Shown: positions 43,484 to 52,798, numbered from the stretch's first letter. The stretch: DNA of 64,000 bases from Symbiodinium natans (GCA_905221605.1 CAJNDS010002379.1:410001-474000); one strand, 5' to 3'. The notes: generated from the sequence alone by a model not told the origin. Numbers and translations are program-made.

Positions 43484-44520
43484 GGGTTGAGCTTTTCCAT
43501 GGCCTCGTTGGGAACAAGTTGACATTCCAAATTGGGATCTGGAAGGAACTCCGGAGCAGAGAGAGCAAGGCTTGGAGGCATGGAACGGCAGCGTTGTACC
43601 GCATGCTCCTACCAGACCGCCAGAGACACGCAGCCTCTTCCTGGTCGTTGCATGCCTTGTGTGGTTATCTCGGTGTTCCGCATCCCGACTCCTTGATCAG
43701 CGTTGCGAGATGCCAAGTTCTTGATCATGCGGCCCTCTCAGAGGATGGAGGACTGCACCTGCTGTTAGGTCAGTTGCATCATGAACTCTCTTGGATTGAG
43801 GCGGTTCGCCGGGATCTCAGCTGGGCCGCCCAGCTCGGATGTTTGGACCTTGGCCTCGCACGTGGCTCCCTCGTTGACTGGATCCAGGCGAGTAAAACGG
43901 GCATTTCGTTTGCACTGCAAATCCGCAAGGCAGTGCGTAAGCATGTCCATCTCATGGGTCAGCGGAGTCAAGTTGCTCTCGGGTCACCTTCCGTTGATAC
44001 AGTTGATGTTGGAGTTGATGTTGCGGCTTGTGTCGACCGGCTGCGTTGCCCTGTGTGCGATAAGCCCTTTGACTCCAAGAGGCAACTTGCCACACATGCG
44101 AATCGCGTACATGCCGTTACCTCGAGGAGCAGGTTCTTTGCTGGCCCATCGAACAATTGTTGTGCTTGCAGCTTGCAGTTTGCGACGCGTCGGAAGTTGC
44201 TTGCACACTTGGGTGTATGGTCGCGAAGTTGTCTTACGTTCCTCCAGGCCCATTTTCATCCTCTGAGCATTGAGGATGTTAGAGAGCTAGATGCCCGTGA
44301 CGGCCAGCTCATCAAGGAACAGAGGCGGAGAGGACGCCCAAGTGACGCGGAGAGAAGGTTGTGTCGCTACGCATGCGTTCCTGCAGATTTGTGCCCGGTC
44401 GGTGATGAACCTCCCAGGCCAATACCGGTGTTGTGCTCAGAGGACTTACCTGGCGAGAAACAGCATCATGGTAACAATCGCAAGGTCTTCGAACCGCGAC
44501 CCTCCATCCCTACGTGGTGA
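43484..44520 (+). CDS. C-terminal part of a LINE ORF2-like protein with zinc fingers
   Basis: The frame is open from the 5' truncation point (ELFHGLVGNKLTFQIGIWKE...) to a TGA at 44,518; there is no proper start, since the true N-terminus, including endonuclease and reverse transcriptase, was lost on insertion. A C2H2 finger (CPVCDKPFDSKRQLATHANR then VH) is followed by a second CxxC...H finger-like unit and a basic GRPSDAERR stretch. Such finger-bearing C-termini occur in R2/R4-like and other LINE ORF2 proteins and bind nucleic acid. Family assignment is by architecture only. Confidence 0.55.
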
Positions 44521-44620
44521 GAACTTGCAAGTCGCTCTAGTGCTTATGTCTTGTCACATCTAGCTAGGAGCCAATTGGTGATTTTCCTTTCACCCTAGGC
44601 GCGGATTGACCCTCGGAAGC

Positions 44621-44648
44621 CGTGAGTGAGTGAGTGAGTGAGTGAGTG
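44621..44648 (+). repeat. (TGAG)n tail
   Basis: Seven GTGA units directly before the 3' target duplication of the LINE copy. Confidence 0.9.
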
Positions 44649-44806
44649 ATCATCTATATAATTTAATATTATATTAATACATACATATATATATACATAT
44701 ATTCGTATAATGTGTACATCATACGTGCGAGTTTGGGCGAGGCTGGCATCACATGCCTCGGCCCCCAGGCTCCAGTTCAAAGGTCAAACGCACCAAGGGC
44801 ACTCAA

Positions 44807-45018
44807 GGAGGGACCCTGATAAAGGGACCTTAGGGGTTATGTCACTTTTCTCGAGTTAGGGTTTAGGGTTCAGGGTTCAGGGTTTAGGGTTTAGGGTTTA
44901 GGGCTTAGGGTGGACCTTGGTGGTTAGTTGGGGGCAATTTCGGGGCTACTTAGGTATATGGCGGCTATGTAAGGCATACGTAGGGGTTATGTACGCGAAT
45001 AAGACGAAGGGTCCCTCC
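44807..45018. mobile_element. Inverted-repeat element enclosing a TTTAGGG block
   Basis: GGAGGGACCCT (44,807-44,817) and AGGGTCCCTCC (45,008-45,018) are perfect 11 bp inverted repeats; AGGGGTTATGT also occurs near both ends as a direct repeat. A TTTAGGG array (44,857-44,912) sits inside. Confidence 0.55.
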
Positions 45019-45243
45019 TTCTACCCCTTGAACTCACCAACGTTGCACCCTTTTATTCATATGCAGCAGCGCTTGGCTTGGACTTGGAGATGCCTACGAA
45101 ACTAGTGTTTCGGACTCTGGGGTTCCTTATTGGGGTCCTTATCATCAGGGTATCCTACTCGTTGGAGTCTCTTTTGTAGGGGGTCCCCAGAGGGTTTAGG
45201 GTTTAGGGTTTAGGGTTTAGGGTTCAGCGTTTAATTCTCCCAG

Positions 45244-46668
45244 TCAGTTCTGCAGCAGTCGCACGACTTCGATGTGGCCATTCCGAGCAGCTATGCTCGC
45301 CGGAGTTGCCTTAGTAGCCAGAGGAACCAGAAGGGTTTAGGGTTTAGGGTTTTAGGGCTTAGGGCACCCCTTTTGGGTCACCTTGTAGGGAATCCAGAAC
45401 CCCCCCCCAAAAAAAAAAAAAAAAAAAAGGAAAAAGGGTACCACCGGCCTACCAAGTTGCAGCGTGGACGTCGCCGCAGTTGGCCACCTTATCCTTGTCG
45501 GCACCCATCTTCAGCAGCAGTCGCACAACTTCGGCGCGCCCTTGCCTCACTTCTCAGCAACATCCACCGGGACAAAGAAGGTTAAACTTCCATGAGTCCC
45601 AACTAAGTAAGGAAACCCAAAAAAGGTTAAAGTTCAGCTATCGGTTAAACTTCCATGATTCCCACGAAACAAGGAAAATCCCAAAAAAAGGTCAAAGTTA
45701 ACAGCTACTGGCTGAGTCAGTTGCTCAGCAGCTGCGAACAGAGGGGTTGCGCCGTCGTGGTCCGCCTTGTCTTTGTCGGCACCCATCCGAAGCAGCAACC
45801 GCACGACTTTCACGTGGCCTTTTGCAGCAGCTATGAAGATAGGAATAAGGGATTAAGCCCCCCCAAACAAAGTGTATAAAGATAGGAATAAGGGATATAG
45901 TACCCCCAAAAAAGTGTATAAAGTGTACTCACTCAGCTCAGAAGCCCCGCGCAGCAGCCACGAAAACAGGCGTGGCGCCGTTGATCATGGCCTTGTCCTT
46001 GTCGGCACCTAGGATTCCCAGTAACCTAGGGTTTAGGGTTTAGGGTTTAGGGTTTAGGGTTTAGGGTTTACAAGGGGAACCTAAACCCCCCCCAAAAAAA
46101 AGGAATAAGGGTGCTACTGGGCCTCCTAGGCACCCATGGCAAGGAGCAGTTCCACGACTTCGACGTGGTCGTTCGCAGCAGACACGAGAACTGGAGTTAC
46201 ACCATCGACCGTTGCCTATAGACCCGAGTAGCATATAGGAATAAAAAGGGCTACCCTTTTTTGGCTTCAAAGGGGGATTTACAAAGGAACCCTTATATAG
46301 ACCCTAAAAAAGAGGGAAAAAGAGGGGCCCACTCCCGGTCCGAGTTGCGCAGTCCTTTTGGGCACCCATCTCGAGCAGCAACTGCACAACTGCTCCGTGC
46401 CCCTCCTGAGCAGCAACGAAGACGGGGGTGGCACCGCGGTTGTTTGCCTTGTCCTTGTTGGCACCCATCTCAAGCCTATGCTGAACTTGGAACCCTAGCA
46501 AAAATTCATCATTTTAGCGGTTTCTTAGGAATTATCCCTAAACCCTAAACCCTAAACCCAGAAAATAAAACATATTCCCAAGGTATCACTAAGAGGCAGC
46601 AACTGCACGACCCTCACATGGCCCCCCTGCGAAGCTGTGAAAAGAGGGGTTGCGCCGTCGTTGCTTGC
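45244..46668 (-). CDS. Ankyrin-repeat protein gene, seven exons, 5' end missing
   Basis: Minus-strand exons 46,598-46,668, 46,349-46,475, 46,134-46,215, 45,946-46,008, 45,725-45,818, 45,461-45,545 and 45,244-45,309 (lengths 71, 127, 82, 63, 94, 85, 66) join in one continuous frame of 195 codons plus TGA. Each unit reads like GATPVFVAAxxGHxxVVxLLLxMGADKDKA, the ankyrin consensus of about 33 residues, about six times; such solenoids mediate protein-protein binding. Introns: 122 bp GC-AG, 133 bp GC-AG, 125 bp GT-AG, 127 bp GC-AG, 179 bp GC-AG and 151 bp GC-AG. In the sixth exon a GA donor 12 bases earlier would remove four residues and give an even better consensus. No start codon is seen upstream; the gene may be truncated near the viral junction. 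Confidence 0.75.
45310..45460 (-). mobile_element. Introner: 151 bp GC-AG intron with inverted ends
   Basis: GCAACT is present at both junctions. Ends TTGGTAGGCCGGTGGTACC and, reversed, CTTAGTAGCCAGAGGAACC pair. The body carries a short TTTAGGG block and a poly-A/poly-C run. Confidence 0.65.
46009..46133 (-). mobile_element. Introner: 125 bp GT-AG intron with 6 bp target duplication and telomere-type core
   Basis: GGTGCC lies at both junctions, so donor GT comes from the duplicated target and acceptor AG from the element end (CCTAG). Ends TAGGAGGCCCAGTAGCACC and TAGGATTCCCAGTAACC are inverted repeats. About six TTTAGGG units sit inside. Excision restores the ankyrin codons for M-G-A-D-K. Confidence 0.7.
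46216..46348 (-). mobile_element. Introner: 133 bp GC-AG intron without a telomere core
   Basis: GCAAC at both junctions. The body matches the free-standing element at 41,199 (AATAAAAAGGGCTACCCTTT, TTTACAAAGGAACCC). It shows the ancestral element form without TTTAGGG. Confidence 0.65.
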
Positions 46669-47128
46669 CTTCAGGGGTATAAGAAGCCCTAAACCCTAAA
46701 CCCTAAACCCCAAACTCTAAAACCCTAAACCCTAAACCCTAAACCCTAAACCCTAAACCCTAAAGCCTAACCCTAGCCCTAGACCCTAAATCCCCCCAAA
46801 GTCCTTTAGAAGGGTCCCTCCTCTAGTAGCAAGAAGTAGCGAACCCACAACCTTAATTCATGTACCCCACCCTAGGATTTTAACCCAATTCCCGAACAGT
46901 ATCCTAAATCAAGCCTTCAAAACCATCCAAACCAAAGCCACCAGCCAAAACCCTCAAGAAAAACTTTCAAAACAATCCAAACCAAAGCTACCAGCCAAAA
47001 CCCTCAACAAAAAGCCCTAAAAACCAAAGCCACCTAAGCAAAGCTTAGCCTCAACTAATTCTAATGAGGTTGGGGGGGAAGAGCCTTATCTGAAATCCTA
47101 CCCCTAAAACAACGCGTATTAAGTGAAA
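46669..47128. repeat. Host-virus transition: CCCTAAA array, then two 51 bp tandem repeats
   Basis: 46,690-46,790 is CCCTAAA. 46,913-46,963 and 46,964-47,014 are tandem copies of TCAAAACMATCCAAACCAAA followed by GCYACCAGCCAAAACCCTCAA, with a partial third copy. Base composition changes to AT-rich at about 47,105. No gene. Confidence 0.65.
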
Positions 47129-47165
47129 TAATATATTAACAATATTGTATTTTGTTAATATATTA
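47129..47165. terminator. Hairpin over the stop of the leftmost viral frame
   Basis: Perfect 14 bp arms TAATATATTAACAA / TTGTTAATATATTA with a 9-base loop; the right arm contains the TAA stop at 47,163-47,165. Confidence 0.65.
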
Positions 47166-48031
47166 CATCAAGCAATCATCTATAGTATTTAGATAGTCCG
47201 TGTCGTCTCTCACTTTTTTTTGTTTTTTGTATGGAACTGTAGGCAAATAAGGAAATCTTTTATCCAAAAACCTTTCAAATGAAAAATCATCTTCAAAATG
47301 TACTTCTGCTATTCGTTTATTAATCCATCTAAAAATTTCATTTGAGTACAATTTGTTTTTTAAAATTTTCTAAATTTTTCATTGTTGTCTATATGTCTGA
47401 GAATTGCAAAAAATGCACTTTCAACTTTACTCAGTTGTCTTTCAAGATGATTAACAAATTTTCTCTTTGTATTATTCTTTTCATCTACATTTTTATCATA
47501 TTCGTTTATTAATCTTCTTCGCTGTTTGCTGTAGAATTGTTTTACCTTTTCATCAATAATAAATGCAGTATCGTATAATAATTTAATGTCATTGTAGAAT
47601 TCAATATTATAAAATTTGCATTCAGGTAATACACTTTTGGACCATTGTAACGTTTTCTCAAATTTAGGAAATGGATTTAATTTAACATAAGAATATATTT
47701 GTGAATCTAATTTCTTCTCTGTGTAATTTGTTATGTTGTATTTATGTTTATCTTCAACTGATTTAACCACATTTTCGAAATCTTCAATACTACAATCATA
47801 AACATACTCCTTAAAATCTGTTAAAGTTTTACACACTTCGCATTCCTCATAACTGTATTTGCAAATCTTTGTGATAATATTGACAGGTATATTCAGTTTA
47901 TATAATGACATATTCTTTTGATTGAACTTACATGTAGCACACCTACTCACTTTGTCCTTAATAATGGTTTTCATCTCAATAACATTCAAGAACTCACTAA
48001 TAATTTCCTCCTGTTCTTCATGACTGAACAT
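47163..48031 (-). pseudogene. Unknown viral protein, frameshifted near its end
   Basis: ATG at 48,031 opens 223 codons ending at 47,360. The protein has two CxxC pairs (CATC, CEVC; residues ~31-70) that could bind zinc and a Lys-rich helical C-terminal half. A second open stretch (47,163-47,351) lacks an ATG, has the same composition and lies in the -1 frame, so a one-base deletion in the T/A run at 47,355-47,362 probably split one gene of about 285 residues. Its end carries a hairpin. No family recognised. Confidence 0.5.
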
Positions 48032-48135
48032 TTACTCTCTACTATCTTAAGTCCTCAAGTCTTTAAGTCATTTTGTCAAATACAGAATTTGTAAAAATAC
48101 ATTATTCCGAGGTCTGGGGGAAGACCCCTTATAGA

Positions 48136-48159
48136 ATTTTACAAATAATTTTGTAAAAT
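48136..48159. terminator. Hairpin 12 bases past a stop codon
   Basis: Perfect 10 bp arms ATTTTACAAA / TTTGTAAAAT, 4-base loop, downstream of the minus-strand gene ending at 48,171. Confidence 0.6.
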
Positions 48160-48170
48160 GCTATTAGTGT

Positions 48171-48440
48171 TTATCCATTCATAATTGTATAAAGTGTTGC
48201 CATCCCCTTTGGCTCTGTATTTTCTTTGTTTTCTTCCTCTTGTCTTATAATGTCTATTGTCCTCTTATCTGTAATTTCAATAAACATTTTCCCATCCCTT
48301 ACATAAATCATAGTGTGACAATTGTTTTCAATATATGAGACGTCAGTTAAGGCGTTCATAACTTCATCCTTTATCGTGTTCAAGTCTCTATTAATTTTAT
48401 GTATTTCACCTATTGTTTTTTGTTCGTGTGCTTTGCCCAT
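48171..48440 (-). CDS. Small unknown viral protein (89 aa)
   Basis: ATG at 48,440. Charged, mainly helical in the first half (IHKINRDLNTIKDEVMNAL), then a beta-rich TMIYVRDGKMFIEI stretch. No recognisable motif. It ends just before a hairpin and sits in the minus-strand block. Confidence 0.55.
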   Translation of the reverse strand: MGKAHEQKTIGEIHKINRDLNTIKDEVMNALTDVSYIENNCHTMIYVRDGKMFIEITDKRTIDIIRQEEENKENTEPKGMATLYTIMNG

Positions 48441-48883
48441 TCACTATCTAAAATATATACATCTTATTTCTTTAAATGGTTTCTGTAAAATACATCATTC
48501 AGCTATAAACCTTATGTTCATCGTTGTATTTAATTTCATAATATTCCAAAGTTTGGTTCTTGGGATACTTAATTTCTCCAGTATTAAGTTTATTTATATA
48601 TACGTTTCTCTTATTCTTATACATTTCACTATCCTTAACTAATGTTTTGTTTATTTGTTTTGATTTATCAGCGTTCAATTTATTAACTGCCTTTTCAATA
48701 ACTTCTAGCTTATCTAATATCTTTTGAAATCGTGTTGCCTTTGTTTCTTTACAAAACGGGGGACCGTGGGAGTGCGCTTTTTGGCTATTTTTCCTTACAC
48801 GATACATGCTTTTCATACGAAAAAGCGCAGAAAACTAGACAAACTTTACAAAAACTCGGAAACTAGAAAAGAATGCAAAAACT

Positions 48884-49235
48884 CGAAAAAAAACCAAAAA
48901 AACCAAAAAAACCAATTTCCAGGGACTCTTCCATCCAGGGCCCAATTTGCAGGAGTCCTGGAAAATTGGTTTTTTTGGTTTTTTTGGTTTTTTTGGTTTT
49001 TGAAAACTAGAAAAAATGCAAACACTCGAAAAAACTCGAAAACATCAAAAAAATCAATTTCCAGGGACTCTTCCATCCAGGGCCCAATCTGCAAGAGTCC
49101 TGGAAAATTGTTGTTGTTTTTTTTGGTTTTTTCGTTTTTTTTGCATTTTTTCTAGTTTTCTGAGTTTTTACAAGTTTTCTGGACTCTTCCATCCAGGGCC
49201 CAATCTACAGGAGTCCTGGATTTTTGATTATTTTT
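48884..49235. repeat. Three related hairpin units
   Basis: The core TTCCAGGGACTCTTCCATCC followed by AGGGCCCAATYTGCAGGAGTCCTGGA appears at 48,917, 49,060 and 49,180 (third incomplete). In unit 1 the core is framed by (AAAAAAACC)n and (GGTTTTTTT)n arms that pair. Frames through it are artefacts. Confidence 0.8.
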
Positions 49236-49254
49236 TGTTGTTTTGTTTTTTTTG

Positions 49255-50640
49255 GTTTTTCGATTCTCCAGCGCGGGGCTTCCGGAAGTCTCCAGTAGAA
49301 TACCTCACGCGCGCCGCTTCCGGAAAAATGAAGGACAGCTACTGGGACAACCTACCGATGATGGATTTCCCCCCCCCCCACAAGCAAGACCACACGGTGC
49401 TCATATTCTGCGAAAGCTTTTGCTGACTAGTGTGTTTCAGTGAGACAGGTGTGATAAAAATCTGCGCTATGAAAAATCCACAATCACTATGTATAAAAAT
49501 CAAAGCGACTTTGTTGAAACATCTTTGTGTCATAGGGCGCCTACCGTTATGGCTTGATATTTGCTTTCCTTCATGCAGGGTTGGTTTAATAATATGACTT
49601 CTAAGCTAGCTATTGTTCTAGCTGTTTCTTCTAATATAGATCTTCTATACTTGCCCATTTTTTGAGGTAATTTGCATTGTATGTCAAGTCTAGCAGAGTT
49701 TGCCCATACGTAAATATCTTGTAATTTATCTTGTTCCCTTTACTAAGAGGAGCTTCTGTAAGAGTTCCAAGCGTGTTATTTGTTGGATTTTCTAGTATTT
49801 TGCTTTAAGCATTTTTAAACTCATCATTCAAGATATATAAATTTGTATGATAAGATGGGATAACAAATTCCCATCGACAAAAATGATGATTATTATTGCT
49901 ATATATACATATATATATATATATATAATATCTGAGTTTAAGGCTCTTTGTCCTATGGATTGATTTATAAGTTATTAGGAAATTGTTAATAGTGCAGTAG
50001 AGGGCTCTCTAGATTATTTGCCGCATCTAAAGTGCTGTGCAAAAGTCTACTATAGGAATAGTCTTTCAAAATGATTCTTCAGTATCAATTCAAAGTTTAA
50101 GCACAATTTGTACTTGCTTTGTTAAATGTATATGTTATAAAAAAAGTCCAGTCCATTCTAGCCTAGCTTCTACAGCTTCATTTTTTGGCTAGAGGTTTTG
50201 TGAGAAATCTATGCAGTAAAATTGCTGCCAGAATGATGTTTCGTGTTGTTAGAGGCGTTAAATAATATCGTTGACTCTTTATTATAGGCATGGTGTTTGT
50301 GAGTTTTATTGCCATTTCATCTATAGACATAGATTCACCTACATGTATTTTTGCCGACCTTCGTAAGTTTACATGCTTTTTGAGTTACAGGAATCATTCA
50401 TTGGTCATTCCCATAGCTTGTATATGCATCTCAGATAAACCGTTGTTTTATAGAGTTGCAGGTTAGAACTCTGTTTTAAAAGTCTGTTTTTTTGTGAACA
50501 AAACACGGTGTTCCGATGCAACGTGTTTCTTTGTGAAGTCTTTGAATCACAAAAGCCATATTGATGCAACCCAGGTATTCGTCCACCAGTCACGTATTCA
50601 ACCCCCCTCGAAAAAGCAATACTGAAGAGCTGCATTCACC
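49255..50640. other. Non-coding interior of the transposon
   Basis: A short GC-richer piece with GCTTCCGGAAGTCTCC and CGCTTCCGGAAAAATG as near repeats, then AT-rich sequence with an AT microsatellite at 49,908-49,928. No transposase, tRNA or other gene recognised. Confidence 0.6.
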
Positions 50641-50649
50641 CCATACCAA

Positions 50650-50930
50650 TCAGCAAGACTAATAAAAAGTAACTATTCCCCTAATAACTCATTCACTTCC
50701 TGATAAACAAGACTTGGAACTTACACTCATCCCTCAATAAGCAAGACTTGATATCTATATTCACCTTCCCGATATACAAGACTTGAAATCATAATAGCCA
50801 CCCTCATAACGCATTCACCCCCAATAAGCAAGACTTGGAATCTATATTCACCAACTAATAGCAACATTTGGAATCATGGTAATCTCAGTCTATTAGGTTC
50901 TATACATTCACTACTTGATAAGTAGACTTA
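50650..50930 (+). repeat. Degenerate tandem repeat, about four units
   Basis: Units of 35-60 bp share AATAAGCAAGACTTGGAAT and TCTATATTCACC. They lie near the right end of the transposon and may be transposase-binding sub-terminal repeats (inference). Confidence 0.6.
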
Positions 50931-51073
50931 TAGAATTTATTAGGGTTGGGCGTTTTATTTATATTAGTGAGTTGTGTAACATGGCAAACCTCATGAAACA
51001 AACAAAAACACAAAAAGTGCACTCCCACAGTCCCCCGGACTCTTTCTTTAATATCATCATCTCTATCTGACAT

Positions 51074-51401
51074 ACTATATAAAAAGTTTTAGATTAAAAA
51101 TTATATACTAAAAGTGTTAAACAAAAATGCGTTCAAAATTACTTATAAAGAGTAGAATTACAACTTTTTTCATAACATAAAAAATGTTATGAATAAAGTT
51201 CAAACTAATTAAGCATCAGCTTATGTGATGCTATTGAATGTATCTCGTTACTTTCCCCTTTCACGAGTTCATCCAAAGTGAAACAGATGACTTGGGCGAT
51301 TTTGGGGCACTGAGTTTTTCCGAACAAGGTGTTTGTTTTCTGTTTCAATGTCTGGGTCTTCTAAACACTGTCAATATATATTAGATATTTATATTTATAT
51401 A
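51074..51401. other. Intergenic stretch with one hairpin and a start-less open frame
   Basis: TTCATAACAT / ATGTTATGAA (51,169-51,193) is a perfect 10 bp hairpin. A minus frame 51,205-51,358 ends VICFTLDELVKGESNEIHSI and on to a TAG but has no ATG; it may be a gene remnant. Nothing else seen. Confidence 0.45.
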
Positions 51402-52362
51402 TTAATTTTCATCATAAAATAAGTGGTAAATTTCCATAAGGTCTTGATTTTCATTGTTTTCAATTCTATCTATATGTTTATTTATCGTCTTTTCTAAAAC
51501 TTCCATTCGTGTTTCAAACATTGGAATTTTTTGACTTACCATATTTATCAATAAACTTATCGGGGTTGTATCTGATAAAAAGGTATTTGCCACTATAATC
51601 CATAAATAAGTCATTGTATCTGTCGTTCTCGTCTTGTTTTATGTAATACTTATGCTGGTTTTCATCAACTTCAATACATAACATTGTATTATATATTATC
51701 TTCCTTAAATCAATTCGCCTTTTAGTTGCACAGCATCCACCCGCTAAATCTACATAATATGGTTTATCGTGTTTAAAACCTGTAAATTTTGATAAAATGT
51801 ATGTTGATACTTGAATTTCTTTTGACTTCTTCCTAACAGTTAATGTTCTCGGGTCATCTGGAAATATATTTACAAAGCAATGAGACCAAAAGCCATTAAG
51901 TTTTCTGTTCGCCCGTATTATACAACCAGTGTTATAAGGTTCTTTTCTTGATTTACATATTTGACTTCCTCCACATAACCCACACGAGTATCTCTTCTTA
52001 TTATGCTCACAAATACTACTACCATGACATTCCTTACAATCATTCCGTATTTTGTTATGGATACAAATTTTACTCCCTCTACATTCTTTACATATGCTTC
52101 TTTCCTTTCCATGCTCACATATTTCACCACCTCCACATTCCTTACACATACTTCTTCTTCTATTATGTTCGCAAAAAGACCCACCTCCACAATCACGACA
52201 GCGAGTTCTAACTCTATTATGCTCACATATTTCACCACCTCCGCATTCTTTACACACACTTTTCCTTCTACCGTGCTCACATACTTCACTTCCTCCACAT
52301 TCCTTACATCTACTTATTCTTTTTCCATGCTCACATTTCTTATATGAAACCATTATACTCAC
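51402..52362 (-). pseudogene. Cys/His-repeat (EsV-1-7-like) protein with endonuclease-like domain, frameshifted
   Basis: Residues ~9-135 hold seven 18-residue units of form CEHxxxxxxCxxCGGxxI, a likely zinc-binding array like the cysteine/histidine motifs known from EsV-1-7 proteins of phycodnaviruses and brown algae. The C-terminal part (~190-270) reads IDLRKIIYNTMLCIEVDENQ then HKYY...RYNDLFM...YLFIRYNPDKF, the pattern of a PD-(D/E)XK/Vsr-like nuclease often fused to such arrays in giant viruses. The first frame stops at 51,514; the natural tail (PMFETRMEVLEKTINKHIDR onward, to 51,402) is in another frame, shifted in an A6 run near 51,533. Likely role is DNA cleavage, not shown. Confidence 0.65.
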
Positions 52363-52406
52363 TTACTATATACTTTTCAATCTTTAAACATTTACACTTT
52401 TCATTT

Positions 52407-52793
52407 TTAATCCAAACTGTTAAATTTACTTTGCTCTTTAATGTCATCAATATCTTTTTTCATTTCCTCTACATCTGTCTCTAATTTAAATATCCTTTCT
52501 TGGTTTTCTTCGGGTGTAGGCTTCCGACCTATTCCAAAACCTGTGTCGCAAATTTCAACACTACCTAACTGATTGTCTTGTTTAAACACGTCATTACCGT
52601 CAGGTGTTGCTCCACGCCCATTTCCAATTCTCCACGAAGTCCTATCTTCTACTTGATTAACCACAACATTACCATCTTTATCAGTCGTTGTTTTAGTTTC
52701 TTTATGAAGGACTTTTTTACCACACCTGCAAAAATTGCAATTAATGCTTTCTTTATCAATGTTGATATTTCCTTTGTCCTCTTTATCACTCAT
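52407..52793 (-). CDS. Unknown viral protein with CxxCxC motif and coiled coil (128 aa)
   Basis: ATG at 52,793. CNFCRCGKKV (~19-28) could bind metal; the last 45 residues (RIFKLETDVEEMKKDIDDIK) form a clear coiled coil. It starts 6 bases past the stop of the 46-residue frame above it. No family recognised. Confidence 0.55.
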   Translation of the reverse strand: MSDKEDKGNINIDKESINCNFCRCGKKVLHKETKTTTDKDGNVVVNQVEDRTSWRIGNGRGATPDGNDVFKQDNQLGSVEICDTGFGIGRKPTPEENQERIFKLETDVEEMKKDIDDIKEQSKFNSLD

Positions 52794-52798
52794 TTACA

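Larger units (their letters stand above)
43474..44658 (+). mobile_element. 5'-truncated LINE-type retrotransposon with 10 bp target duplication
   Basis: ATCATCTATA occurs at 43,474-43,483 and 44,649-44,658 and brackets a 1,165 bp insertion into AT-rich sequence. The insertion has an open frame that runs into its 5' boundary, a short 3' untranslated region and a (TGAG)n tail of about 30 bp, as LINEs with simple-repeat tails do. Confidence 0.75.
48744..51050. mobile_element. Non-autonomous DNA transposon, 2.29 kb, with 8 bp target duplication
   Basis: TTTCTTTA flanks the insertion at 48,744-48,751 and 51,043-51,050. Near its ends, 48,757-48,783 and 51,011-51,037 are inverted repeats matching at 25 of 27 bases (CAAAAAGYGCACTCCCACRG then TCCCCCG). 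Eight-base duplications are typical of hAT and some other transposases; the family is not determined. Inside there is no transposase, only three hairpin units (48,884-49,230), a small GC-rich segment (49,255-49,400), AT-rich non-coding DNA and degenerate tandem repeats (50,650-50,900). Confidence 0.75.
48499..51073 (-). pseudogene. Unknown coiled-coil viral protein split by a transposon
   Basis: The gene starts at ATG 51,073 (MSDRDDDIKE, ten codons) and continues at 48,743-48,499 once the 2.29 kb insertion and one copy of its target duplication are removed; the frame is then continuous for 91 residues. The main part (RFQKILDKLEVIEKAVNKLN) looks like a coiled coil. As it stands, the first 18 codons of the surviving open frame come from the transposon end. 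Function unknown. Confidence 0.65.

Noticed and set aside
1-46800. True chromosome end (telomere/subtelomere)
   Set aside because: Arrays are short, in both orientations and separated by unique sequence and gene exons; no terminal array is present.
48724-49426. Open frames rich in Phe/Lys/Gln
   Set aside because: Read through the poly-T/poly-A arms of the three hairpin units of the transposon.
50405-50635. 76-codon open frame and a possible tRNA around 50,550-50,620
   Set aside because: The frame has no protein-like pattern and no cloverleaf can be drawn with the expected T-loop; no tRNA or rRNA was found in the window.
50650-50930. CRISPR-like array
   Set aside because: Units vary in length and sequence, there are no constant spacers and no cas genes; the context is a eukaryotic transposon.
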